A stretch of DNA of 8,083 bases from Bacteroidales bacterium (GTDB taxonomy: Bacteria; Bacteroidota; Bacteroidia; Bacteroidales; VadinHA17). A program made the position numbers and the translations under genes. How positions within the stretch are numbered: the stretch's first letter is position 1; each line of letters begins with the position of its first letter. Below, in pieces: positions 1 through 7,365 of this stretch. The stretch covers positions 1 through 8,083 of the forward strand of contig JAOZKQ010000091.1 of NCBI GenBank assembly GCA_029935275.1, written 5' to 3'. The notes under the pieces were generated by a model, which saw nothing but the letters and a program-made list of their open reading frames with translations, was not told the DNA's origin and searched no databases.

Positions 1-771
1 GCTTTTAAAGGCAGGGGTATGGCTTTTAGTGAGGTAAGGGAGTATCAGTATGGGGACGATATCCGTAATATCGACTGGAATGTTACAGCACGTTTTAGCC
101 ATCCTTATGTGAAGATTTTTGAGGAGGAAAGGGAATTGACGGTTATGTTGCTGGTTGATGTGAGTGGTTCCAGTGTTTTCGGTACCAGAAATATGCTGAA
201 AAAGAATTTGATAACGGAAATATCTGCCGTACTTGCTTTTTCTGCCATTCAGAACAGTGATAAAATAGGGGTTATCTTTTTTAGTGATAAGGTTGAGAAA
301 TTTATTCCCCCTAAAAAGGGAAGAAAACATATTCTATATATTATAAGGGAATTAGTAAATTTTACTCCAGATTGTAAACAGACAAATCTTTCTGAATCTT
401 TAAGATACCTTACTAATGCAATTAAAAAAAGGTGTACTGCTTTTATACTTTCGGACTTTATTTCGGATGACTTTGAGAATGCATTAAAAATTGCAAGTAA
501 TAAGCATGATGTGGTTGCTCTTAAAATATATGATAGAGGAGAAACTAAACTGCCTCCGGTAGGATTGCTCCGATTAAAAGATGCTGAAAGTGATAAAGAG
601 ATGTGGGTGGATACACTATCTGGAAAAGTAAGAAAAGAATATGAACACTGGTGGCTGGAGCAAAATACAAAAGTAAATGAAACTTTCAAACGTAGTGGGG
701 TTGATTTTGCTTCCATAAATACGGAAGAGGATTATGTAAAACCAATTATTAAACTTTTTAAGAAAAGATAA
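1..771 (+). CDS. DUF58 domain protein, 5'-truncated by the window edge
   Basis: This is the C-terminal 256 residues of a DUF58 protein. The reading frame is open from base 1 and continues the family pattern (FKGRGM, then FSEVREY and GDDIRNIDWNVTAR), so the ATG at base 19 is internal and the true start lies upstream. Full-length relatives are roughly 290 residues, so a few dozen N-terminal residues are probably missing. A VWA-like fold follows: DVSGS (Asp53, Ser55, Ser57 of the visible fragment) is the DxSxS part of a MIDAS metal site, and Thr128 in TNLSES is the likely threonine ligand. The usual TDG is replaced by SDF around Asp152. No signal peptide or membrane segment is visible, so it is probably cytoplasmic. 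In related operons it follows a MoxR AAA+ ATPase gene and is thought to work with it. It ends 27 nt before the next gene. The family call is firm; the molecular role is not established. Confidence 0.93.
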   Translation, partial: AFKGRGMAFSEVREYQYGDDIRNIDWNVTARFSHPYVKIFEEERELTVMLLVDVSGSSVFGTRNMLKKNLITEISAVLAFSAIQNSDKIGVIFFSDKVEKFIPPKKGRKHILYIIRELVNFTPDCKQTNLSESLRYLTNAIKKRCTAFILSDFISDDFENALKIASNKHDVVALKIYDRGETKLPPVGLLRLKDAESDKEMWVDTLSGKVRKEYEHWWLEQNTKVNETFKRSGVDFASINTEEDYVKPIIKLFKKR

Positions 772-798
772 GGGCTGTTTGAAAAGCTTGAATAGCAT

Positions 799-1854
799 AT
801 GAAAATGAAGAACTTTGTAAAATATGGTTTAAAGTTTTCAGGGATTTTTTTCCTGTTTATTTTTCAGCTTGGTCTGGGTCAGGATGTGAAAATCAGGTCA
901 GTCCTGGAAAATGATACCATTTTAATAGGTGACCAGGTACATTATTCGCTTGAAGTGATACAACCTGTGGGGCTGGTTGTGCAACTGCCCGGGTACAAGG
1001 ATACAATCATAGGAGAAATTGAGATCCTTGAATCACCATTGCCTGATACAACCAAAATAAATGATGAAACAATCCAAATACTTAAGCATTTTTTAATTAC
1101 ATCTTTTGAAGAAGGCTTTTATATTATTCCGGCACCAAAAATTAATTTTGAAGTTTCTGCAGGTGAAAAGGAACTGATTGGACATGATTTATATCTGCAA
1201 GTGCTTACTATGCCTGTTGATACCAGCAAAGGGATTTATGATATAAAACTTCCCTATCAGGCTCCAATTACATTTAAGGAGGTCCTGCCTTATTTGATTG
1301 GTGGAGTAGTTTTGGTTGCCATTATTATTCTTTTGTTTTATTTTATCAGGAAATGGAAGCGTAAAAAAAGGGGCTACATTCCCTTGAAGCCTAAAGAGCC
1401 ACCTTATATAATTGCTTTGCGGGAATTGGATCGCCTGAAAGAAGATAAGCTTTGGCAAAAGAACAAGGTGAAGTATTATCATACCAGGTTAACCGATATA
1501 TTAAGGAATTATATTGAAGGCAGGTATGAAATTAATGCAATGGAACAAACTACTTCTGAAATACTTAGTAGTTTAAAGGCTTCTTCATTTAATGATAACC
1601 GCTTGTTTTCAAAATTAAAAGAAATACTTGACCTGGCTGATATGGTGAAATTTGCAAAATTCAAACCACTGCCACAAGAGAATGAAACTAACATGCTGGA
1701 TGCATATATTTTTATTAATGAAACAAAACAGCTTGAAAAACTTCAGCCTGCTGAAGCTGATGGAGTGGAAAGTTCTGATGCAGAGGATTTGAAAAAATCC
1801 GGATTAACTGATTTGAAAGCTAACATAACTAATTCAGGGGAGGGAAAGCAATGA
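799..1854 (+). CDS. Membrane-anchored Bat-operon protein, DUF4381/BatD-tail-like
   Basis: This 351-residue protein has an N-terminal signal peptide (about residues 10-27, likely cut near LGLG/Q). A beta-rich periplasmic part (about 28-160) opens with VRSVLENDT-type text (KIRSVLENDTILIGDQV), similar to the start of BatD repeats. One membrane helix (about 163-183) is followed by a basic stop-transfer stretch, RKWKRKKRG. The cytoplasmic tail is helical, with YYHTRLTDILRNYIEGRY and then LDLADMVKFAKFKPLP. The latter resembles the closing motif of BatD-type and DUF4381-type tails. Residues from about 315 to the end are polar and probably disordered. The ATG at 799 gives a good signal peptide; an ATG at 805 is an equally possible start. 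The stop overlaps the batA start by 4 nt (ATGA), which suggests translational coupling. It may be a scaffold pairing with BatA/BatB. The placement is clear, but the exact family name is inferred from memory of motifs. Confidence 0.8.
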   Translation: MKMKNFVKYGLKFSGIFFLFIFQLGLGQDVKIRSVLENDTILIGDQVHYSLEVIQPVGLVVQLPGYKDTIIGEIEILESPLPDTTKINDETIQILKHFLITSFEEGFYIIPAPKINFEVSAGEKELIGHDLYLQVLTMPVDTSKGIYDIKLPYQAPITFKEVLPYLIGGVVLVAIIILLFYFIRKWKRKKRGYIPLKPKEPPYIIALRELDRLKEDKLWQKNKVKYYHTRLTDILRNYIEGRYEINAMEQTTSEILSSLKASSFNDNRLFSKLKEILDLADMVKFAKFKPLPQENETNMLDAYIFINETKQLEKLQPAEADGVESSDAEDLKKSGLTDLKANITNSGEGKQ

Positions 1855-2843
1855 AAGGATTGGTTTTTCAATCGCCGGACTGGCTCTACCTTCTTATTCT
1901 GCTAATACCTGCCCTGGTTTGGTATATTTTAAAAGGAAGAATATCAAAAGCCAGTTTGCAGTTTTCTTCCCTGAAGGCATTTCCAAAAGGGGCGGGGCAT
2001 CTTAGGCAATACCTGAGGCATTTGATGTTTGTTTTTCGGATGATGGCTTTTTCATTGATCATTATTGCCATGGCCAGGCCTCAATCAACTACCAAATGGA
2101 AGAATGTAAAAACGGAGGGTATTGATATTATTATTGCACTTGATATTTCCAGTAGTATGCTTGCCCGGGATTTTAAACCCGACAGGCTTGAGGCATCTAA
2201 AGATGTGGCTATAGAATTTATTTCAGGCAGGCCGGATGACCGGATTGGCCTGGTTGTTTTTAGTGGTGAAAGTTTTACGCAATGTCCTTTGACCAGTGAT
2301 CATGCTGTACTGATTAACATGTTCTATGATATTAAAAGTGGGATGATTGAAGATGGAACAGCAATTGGTAACGGACTGGCCACCGCTGTTAGTCGGCTAA
2401 AGGATAGCAAGGCAATAAGTAAGGTGATTATTTTGCTTACTGATGGAGTAAATAACAAAGGGGATATTGCCCCACTTACAGCAGCCGAGATTGCAAAAAC
2501 ATTTGGAATAAGGGCTTACACAGTAGGGGTGGGGACCCTGGGTATGGCACCATATCCTGTAAACACTGGTTTTGGAGTTCAATATAAAAATATGGAAGTC
2601 AAAATTGATGAAGAAGTACTGCGGAAAATTGCGAAAATGACAGATGGACAATACTTCAGGGCTACTAATAACCAAAAATTAAAGGAAATATACCAGCAGA
2701 TAGATAAGCTGGAGAAGTCAAAGATTGATGTTAAGGAAATTAGCAAAAGGGAGGAAGAATATCTTAAATTTGTGCTCCTGGCCCTGGGACTTTTGCTTAT
2801 GGAAGGCTTTTTGAGAATCACAGTGTTCCGGACTTTGCCTTAA
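1851..2843 (+). CDS. batA: BatA, VWA-domain inner-membrane protein
   Basis: This 330-residue protein has the standard BatA/BatB layout. Two N-terminal membrane helices (about 11-27 and 58-75) are followed by the MARPQ motif that precedes the VWA domain (about 90-285), and a last membrane helix lies at about 305-323. The MIDAS site looks complete: DISSS (Asp98, Ser100, Ser102), Thr170 in EDGTAIG, and Asp198 in LLTDG. The domain should therefore bind a divalent metal and act as a ligand-binding module. It most likely faces the side of the membrane shared with the DUF58/MoxR partners. The start overlaps the upstream stop (ATGA), and a purine run GGGGAGGG at 1837-1844 lies just before it. It is the first of two adjacent VWA paralogues. 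It is called BatA rather than BatB because it comes first and because the second copy fits BatB. Family confidence is very high. Confidence 0.95.
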   Translation: MKGLVFQSPDWLYLLILLIPALVWYILKGRISKASLQFSSLKAFPKGAGHLRQYLRHLMFVFRMMAFSLIIIAMARPQSTTKWKNVKTEGIDIIIALDISSSMLARDFKPDRLEASKDVAIEFISGRPDDRIGLVVFSGESFTQCPLTSDHAVLINMFYDIKSGMIEDGTAIGNGLATAVSRLKDSKAISKVIILLTDGVNNKGDIAPLTAAEIAKTFGIRAYTVGVGTLGMAPYPVNTGFGVQYKNMEVKIDEEVLRKIAKMTDGQYFRATNNQKLKEIYQQIDKLEKSKIDVKEISKREEEYLKFVLLALGLLLMEGFLRITVFRTLP

Positions 2844-2868
2844 AAGGCTTTTTGAAAAATGATTGACT

Positions 2869-2925
2869 ATTTAGATTTTGAGCAACAACGCAGAAGTTGG
2901 ACTTTATAGACAAACTCTATTTAAT
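2869..2925. repeat. Half copy of a dispersed inverted-repeat element
   Basis: Bases 2869-2919 are identical to 8023-8073 (51 nt). After one mismatch the match continues for 5 nt (TTAAT), up to 2925/8079. The shared part is exactly the right arm of the long inverted repeat at 7923-8078, starting just after that element's central hairpin. The left arm is absent here. The copy sits in the only sizeable gap of the operon, between batA and batB (2844-2948), and contains no reading frame of note. It is probably a truncated, non-autonomous or MITE-like repeat; its class is not known to me. Confidence 0.9.
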
Positions 2926-2948
2926 GAACGAAGAATAAAATATTAGAA

Positions 2949-3986
2949 ATGTTTCGATTTGCTAACCCAGAATATCTATACCTGCTAATTCTAATACCGG
3001 TGCTGTACATAGTATGGGGTGTGGGACGGAGAATTGCTGCTAAGAGGATGAAACGTTTTGGAGATAATAATATTTTGCAGGAACTGATGCCTGATGTATC
3101 TGAATCAAGGCCATTGGTGAAATTTATGCTTTTATTGTTTGTTTATTTTTTCCTGATCATTGGAATAGCCCGGCCGCAGTTTGGAAGTAAACTTCAGCAG
3201 GTAAAAAGAAAAGGGATTGAAATGATCATTGCACTGGATGTTTCCAACTCTATGCTGGCGCAGGACATTCAGCCTAACAGACTGGAGAAAGCTAAGCAGT
3301 CAATTTCCAAACTGGTGGAAAGACTGGTAAATGACCGTATTGGCCTTATTGTATTTGCTGGTCAGGCTTACACGCAAATTCCTATAACCAGTGATTATGT
3401 CTCTGCTAAAATGTTTCTTTCTACGATTAGCCCCGGGATCGTTCCCGTTCAGGGAACAGCTATTGGTGCTGCCATTAAGCTGGCTATGAATTCATACACT
3501 TCGCAGGAAGATATGAGTAAAGTTTTAATTATTATTACAGACGGAGAAAATCATGAGGATAATGCCCTGGAAATGGCTATACAGGCTGCTGAAAAGGGTA
3601 TTAAAATTTATACAATTGGTGTGGGTCTTGCTAAGGGCTCTCCCGTTCCTATGCCATCAAACTCCGGCCAACCGGTTTTTTTGAAGGATAAGGATGGAAA
3701 AGTAGTAATAAGTAAATTAGATGAAAAAACATTACAGGAGCTTGCTGCTGTTGGTGATGGAAAGTACATTCGGGCAAATAACACCAGACTGGGCCTGAAT
3801 GCTTTGTTTGAAGATATTAATAAGTTGGATAAAAAGGAAATAGATGCAAAGATTTATTCTGAATATGCCGATATTTTCCAGTATCCTATTGGTCTGGCAT
3901 TGATGTTACTAATCATTGAGTTTTTTATTCTTGACCGGAAAAACAGGAGGTTGAAACATATACGATTATTTAAAGTTAATCAGTAG
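2949..3986 (+). CDS. batB: BatB, VWA-domain inner-membrane protein
   Basis: This 345-residue paralogue of BatA has the same layout. Membrane helices lie at about 9-25 and 57-74, the motif IARPQFGSK comes before the VWA domain, and a C-terminal helix lies at about 311-328 with a basic tail (RKNRRLKHIR). The MIDAS residues are all present: DVSNS (Asp97, Ser99, Ser101), Thr170 in VQGTAIG, and Asp198 in IITDGENHED. The ENHED extension after TDG and the IGVGLAKGSPVP loop are typical of BatB. It is 105 nt from batA, unlike the tight spacing elsewhere, because a truncated repeat lies in the gap. It is followed after 7 nt by batC, which BatB is commonly paired with. A short ATG frame upstream (from 2924) stops after four codons and is not a better start. 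Confidence 0.95.
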   Translation: MFRFANPEYLYLLILIPVLYIVWGVGRRIAAKRMKRFGDNNILQELMPDVSESRPLVKFMLLLFVYFFLIIGIARPQFGSKLQQVKRKGIEMIIALDVSNSMLAQDIQPNRLEKAKQSISKLVERLVNDRIGLIVFAGQAYTQIPITSDYVSAKMFLSTISPGIVPVQGTAIGAAIKLAMNSYTSQEDMSKVLIIITDGENHEDNALEMAIQAAEKGIKIYTIGVGLAKGSPVPMPSNSGQPVFLKDKDGKVVISKLDEKTLQELAAVGDGKYIRANNTRLGLNALFEDINKLDKKEIDAKIYSEYADIFQYPIGLALMLLIIEFFILDRKNRRLKHIRLFKVNQ

Positions 3987-3993
3987 TTTGAAA

Positions 3994-4755
3994 ATGAAAT
4001 ATTTATTAGGATTTATTATAGTACTCATTTCTTTTTTACCAGAAGGTGCTTTTGCCCAAAAGGATTTAAAGCATATTCGGGAAGGGAATCAGGCATTTGC
4101 TAAAGAAAATTATCAGGGTGCTGAGCTGGCATATCGGAAGGCCCTTGATAAAACAAAGTCACCGGAGAAGCCCTCGTTTAATATTGGTGATGCTTTGTAT
4201 AAGCAAAATAAATTTGAGGATGCTGCCGGTCAGTTTGATAAACTTGCAGAAACAGAAACTGATAAGGAAAGTGCCTCAAGGATTTATCATAATCTTGGTA
4301 ATTCCTTTCTCCAGGCTGGTAAGCTGGATGAGAGCATTAAGGCATATAAAAATGCATTGCGGAATAATCCTTACGATATGGAAACCAAATACAATCTGGC
4401 TTATGCCCAGGAAATGCTGGAAGAACAGAAGAAACAAGAGCAGAAAAATAAAGACAATAAGGATAATAAAGATAAAAACAAGGATAAGGATAAGGATAAG
4501 GACAAGCAGGATAACAAAGATCAGAACAAGGATCAAAATAAGGAAGATCAGGATAAAAAGGATCAACAAAAAGATCAGGATCAGAATAAGGATCAAAAAG
4601 ATAAACAACAGCAACAGCAGCAGCCAAATGAAATATCAAAGGAGGATGCTTCCAGAATACTTCAGGCTCTTGCAAATCAGGAAAAAGATGTTCAGGATAA
4701 GGTGAAAAAAGCAAAGGCTCAAAAGGCTAAAGTAAAGACTACAATAAATTGGTAA
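3994..4755 (+). CDS. batC: BatC, TPR protein with low-complexity linker
   Basis: This periplasmic or membrane-associated TPR protein has 253 residues when started at the ATG at 3994. A TTG two codons earlier (3988) is in frame but is less likely, since ATG is preferred and the signal peptide is complete without it. The signal peptide ends near GAFA/Q (about residue 22). TPR motifs follow at about 25-138 (GNQAFAKENYQGAELAYRKAL; LGNSFLQAGKLDESIKAYKNAL; NPYDMETKYNLAYA). Residues about 140-210 are almost only K, D, N, Q and E, ending in six glutamines. The C-terminus returns to an ordered, BatC-like helical end (SRILQALANQEKDVQDKV, final NW). TPRs bind partner proteins, probably BatB or BatD. The gap to batD is 21 nt. 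Only the length of the charged linker is unusual. Confidence 0.92.
   Translation: MKYLLGFIIVLISFLPEGAFAQKDLKHIREGNQAFAKENYQGAELAYRKALDKTKSPEKPSFNIGDALYKQNKFEDAAGQFDKLAETETDKESASRIYHNLGNSFLQAGKLDESIKAYKNALRNNPYDMETKYNLAYAQEMLEEQKKQEQKNKDNKDNKDKNKDKDKDKDKQDNKDQNKDQNKEDQDKKDQQKDQDQNKDQKDKQQQQQQPNEISKEDASRILQALANQEKDVQDKVKKAKAQKAKVKTTINW
4441..4623 (+). repeat. In-frame low-complexity repeat tract inside batC
   Basis: The DNA behind the charged linker is repetitive. There are three perfect GATAAG units at 4483-4500 followed by the variant GACAAG, scattered AAGGATCA-type units, and a CAA/CAG run at about 4606-4623. All units are multiples of three, so length changes would preserve the frame and alter the number of Lys-Asp or Gln residues. 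The tract creates long spurious open frames on the opposite strand. Confidence 0.8.
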
Positions 4756-4776
4756 AGAATTAATTTTGAGGACTGA

Positions 4777-6591
4777 ATGAAAAAGAAACTTAGTATATTG
4801 ATCTTGTTGCTTATCGGCTTTTTTGTACAGGCAGAGGAGGTTCGTTTTACGGCCTCTGCACCTAAAGTAGTCTCAACTGGAGAACAATTCAGGCTCACTT
4901 TTACACTAAATACTAAAGCTGATCAGCTATTGCAGCCTGATCTGTCAGTTTTTAATGTATTGATGGGTCCCAGTTCTTCGTATAGCCAGAGTACTTCTAT
5001 TGTGAATGGGAAAATGACACGATCAGTTTCATATACCTACACATATATTTTGCAAGCTAAAAATCCAGGAAAATATATAATTTCCTCTGCTACAGCAAAA
5101 GTAGGTAAGAAGTCTTATAAATCCCAGCCAATTAAAATTGAAGTAGTAAACGGGGGGCAGAAAACTTCAAATCAAGCTGCTGCATCAGGTTCAATAAATA
5201 GTGGAGCAAATACCGGAGTAGTTAGTAATAAGGATCTTTTTGTGAGGGCCTCAGTGAATAAAAAGGAGGTTTATGTTGGCGAACATCTGACTGCAACCAT
5301 AAAAATATATTCCAAGGTGAATTTGTCTGGTTTTGAAGATGTGAAGTTTCCAAGCTTCGATGGCTTTCTGAAATCTGATATAGAGACACCACCTCTGCGT
5401 TCGCTGGACAGGGAAAATGTGAATGGACAGATCTATGGAACTGGGGTTATTTCCAGGGTAGTTCTCTTTCCCCAAAAAAGCGGAACACTGGTGATTGATC
5501 CGGTTGAGATAGAATGCCTTGTGCAACAAAGGTCATCAAAAACTTCTAATAGTTTTTTTGATGATTTCTTTGATTCTTATAAGACTGTTCGTAAAAGTAT
5601 TAAAAGTCCTGCTTTAAAAATCAAAGTAAAACCTCTGCCTTCCGGCAAACCGACTGATTTTTCAGGTGCTGTTGGTTCCTTCAAACTTTCGGCATCAGTT
5701 GATAAGGTAGAAGTAAAGGCTAATGAAGCAGTTACACTTAAAGTAAGAATATCAGGGAACGGCAATTTAAAGTTGATAGCAGCTTTAAAAGTTAATTTTC
5801 CGCTTGACTTTGAATCCTATGATCCAAAAATAAGTTCTAACCTGAAAACTGATCTTTCAGGTTCATCCGGTACAAAAACTTTTGAATACCTTATGATTCC
5901 AAGGTTTAAAGGTGATTACAGAATCTCTCCATTGGCTTTTAATTATTTTGACCCGGCTACAGGAAAATATAAAACTTTGTATTCGAAAGAGTTTCAGATT
6001 AATGTGTTGGAGGGTGATGATGATGGGTTAAATACAGTGCTTACTTCACCTTCAAAAGAAGGAATTAAATTTATTGGAAAGGATATTCGTTTTATTAAAA
6101 CTTCACCCTTTAAATTAGTACGAAAAGGTGAGACTGTTTGGGGAAGCCTTTGGTTTATAGGTCTTTATATTATTAGTTTACTTATTTTTATTGCAGTTTA
6201 TATTTTCCGAAGGAAGAAGCTTAAAGAAGAATCAAATATTGAACTGCTTAAGAACAAGAAAGCCAATAAGTTTGCAAAGAAAAGATTGAAATTTGCCTCT
6301 GCTCAGTTGAAAACAAAAAATACCGGTGCTTTTTATGAAGCAGTTTTAAAAGCCTTATGGGGTTATCTGAGTGACAAACTCGGTATTCCCTTATCCGGAC
6401 TTTCCCGGGATAATGCAGTAGAGGAACTTAAGCTTAAAGGAATTGATGAGGAGCTTGTAAAGGAGATGATAGGACTGATTGATCAGTGTGAATTTGCACA
6501 ATATGCCCCTTCCGTTAGTGATGGTAATATGGATGATATCTATAAACAGGCAGTAAAGATGATCTCAAAAATGGAAAACAAAGTAAAATAG
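4777..6591 (+). CDS. batD: BatD, large periplasmic protein with C-terminal anchor
   Basis: This 604-residue protein belongs to the BatD (oxygen tolerance) family. The signal peptide is cut near FVQA/E (about residue 19). Beta-rich domains follow: about 20-125 (opening TASAPKVVSTGEQFRLTFTL), 150-285 (second copy: VRASVNKKEVYVGEHLTATI, with GLSG-type and FFDDFF stretches), and 300-412 (third copy: KLSASVDKVEVKANEAVTLKV). A Ser/Gly/Asn-rich linker lies at about 125-150. One membrane helix (about 455-477) leads to a cytoplasmic tail with FYEAVLKALWGYLSDKLGIPLSGLS and CEFAQYAP, the conserved BatD ending. The ATG is preceded by GAGGA (4768-4772). It lies 21 nt after batC and 7 nt before batE. It probably links periplasmic events to the cytoplasmic side of the complex. 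The biochemical role is not known. Confidence 0.95.
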   Translation: MKKKLSILILLLIGFFVQAEEVRFTASAPKVVSTGEQFRLTFTLNTKADQLLQPDLSVFNVLMGPSSSYSQSTSIVNGKMTRSVSYTYTYILQAKNPGKYIISSATAKVGKKSYKSQPIKIEVVNGGQKTSNQAAASGSINSGANTGVVSNKDLFVRASVNKKEVYVGEHLTATIKIYSKVNLSGFEDVKFPSFDGFLKSDIETPPLRSLDRENVNGQIYGTGVISRVVLFPQKSGTLVIDPVEIECLVQQRSSKTSNSFFDDFFDSYKTVRKSIKSPALKIKVKPLPSGKPTDFSGAVGSFKLSASVDKVEVKANEAVTLKVRISGNGNLKLIAALKVNFPLDFESYDPKISSNLKTDLSGSSGTKTFEYLMIPRFKGDYRISPLAFNYFDPATGKYKTLYSKEFQINVLEGDDDGLNTVLTSPSKEGIKFIGKDIRFIKTSPFKLVRKGETVWGSLWFIGLYIISLLIFIAVYIFRRKKLKEESNIELLKNKKANKFAKKRLKFASAQLKTKNTGAFYEAVLKALWGYLSDKLGIPLSGLSRDNAVEELKLKGIDEELVKEMIGLIDQCEFAQYAPSVSDGNMDDIYKQAVKMISKMENKVK

Positions 6592-6598
6592 ATAAAGA

Positions 6599-7354
6599 AT
6601 GAGAAAAATATTGTTATTTATAATCCTTTTTTATCCGGTTTTTATTGCTTCCGGTCAAGCGGTTGATGATTCTATTAAGGATGGAAATCAATATTACACA
6701 GATGAAAAATACCAGGATGCAATACGGGTTTATGAATGGGTTTTAAATGAAGGCTTTGTTGCACCGGAATTGTATTATAACCTTGGGAATACGTATTTTA
6801 AATCTAATAATATGACTTTAGCCCTTTTGAATTATGAACGGGCAAAGCTGTTGGATCCTGGAAATGAAGATATTGATTACAACCTGGAACTGGCCAGAAG
6901 TTTTGTCATTGATGAAACAGAGGCCGTTCCTGTATTTTTTCTTACTCAATGGCATAGCAGCATGGTTAATATGTTTTCTGGTAATATCTGGGCTATTATT
7001 AGTATGGTATCATTTGTTTTTTTATTATTGGTTCTTTCTGGCTATCTCTATACACGGAAATACAGCATAAAGAAACTTTCTTTCTGGATTGGCGTATTAT
7101 TATTGTATGTTACGGTCTCATCCTTTGTATTTGCTTTAAATGACCGGCAACGGGTTTTGCATCCAGGAACTGCTTTGGTTTCCGCATCATCTGTTACGGT
7201 TGAGAGTTCCCCGGATGAGAGTGGAACAGATTTGTTCCTGGTCCATGAAGGAACCAAAGTTTTTATAAAAGAGCGTATAGGGGATTGGACAAGGATCAGA
7301 TTAAGTGACGGTAAAACGGGCTGGTTACCATCCGGCTCAATTATTGAAATTTAA
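6599..7354 (+). CDS. batE: BatE, TPR and SH3-like membrane protein
   Basis: This 251-residue protein has a signal peptide ending near IASG/Q (about residue 19). Two TPR-like units lie at about 23-100 (GNQYYTDEKYQDAIRVYEWVL; LGNTYFKSNNMTLALLNYERA), followed by two membrane helices (about 127-149 and 160-179). A bacterial SH3-like domain lies at about 188-251, with VHEGTKVFIKER.GDWTRIRLSDGKTGWLPSGSI as its diagnostic text. SH3 domains of this type often bind peptides or cell-wall material. The TPR part probably contacts other Bat proteins. It starts 7 nt after batD and ends 11 nt before the lipoprotein gene. The order signal-TPR-2TM-SH3 is the normal BatE arrangement, so the assignment is firm. 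Confidence 0.93.
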   Translation: MRKILLFIILFYPVFIASGQAVDDSIKDGNQYYTDEKYQDAIRVYEWVLNEGFVAPELYYNLGNTYFKSNNMTLALLNYERAKLLDPGNEDIDYNLELARSFVIDETEAVPVFFLTQWHSSMVNMFSGNIWAIISMVSFVFLLLVLSGYLYTRKYSIKKLSFWIGVLLLYVTVSSFVFALNDRQRVLHPGTALVSASSVTVESSPDESGTDLFLVHEGTKVFIKERIGDWTRIRLSDGKTGWLPSGSIIEI

Positions 7355-7365
7355 CCAGTTTGGAA

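Noticed and set aside
249..716. Antisense open frame opposite the DUF58 gene
   Set aside because: It lies fully within a strongly recognised gene and has no recognisable domain or start signal.
3988..3993. TTG as the start of batC
   Set aside because: The in-frame ATG at 3994 gives a complete signal peptide, leaves a normal 7-nt gap to batB, and is the more usual start codon.
4097..4705. Long + strand open frame overlapping batC in another frame, rich in Ile, Arg and Lys
   Set aside because: It is produced by the A-rich repeat tract of batC read in a shifted frame. It has no start context or domain, and it is inside a clear gene.
4276..4714. Two antisense open frames opposite batC (Leu/Ile-rich and Tyr/Pro-rich)
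   Set aside because: They are complements of the Lys-Asp repeat codons. Their composition simply mirrors the repeat, and no homology is recognisable.
4761..4772. TAATTTTG as a promoter -7 element before batD
   Set aside because: It fits TAnnTTTG, but there is no TTTG at the right distance upstream, and it lies only 8 nt before the start codon within a tightly packed operon.
7360..7365. TTG as the start of the lipoprotein gene
   Set aside because: The ATG at 7366 keeps the whole signal segment and lipidation cysteine, so the two extra codons add nothing.
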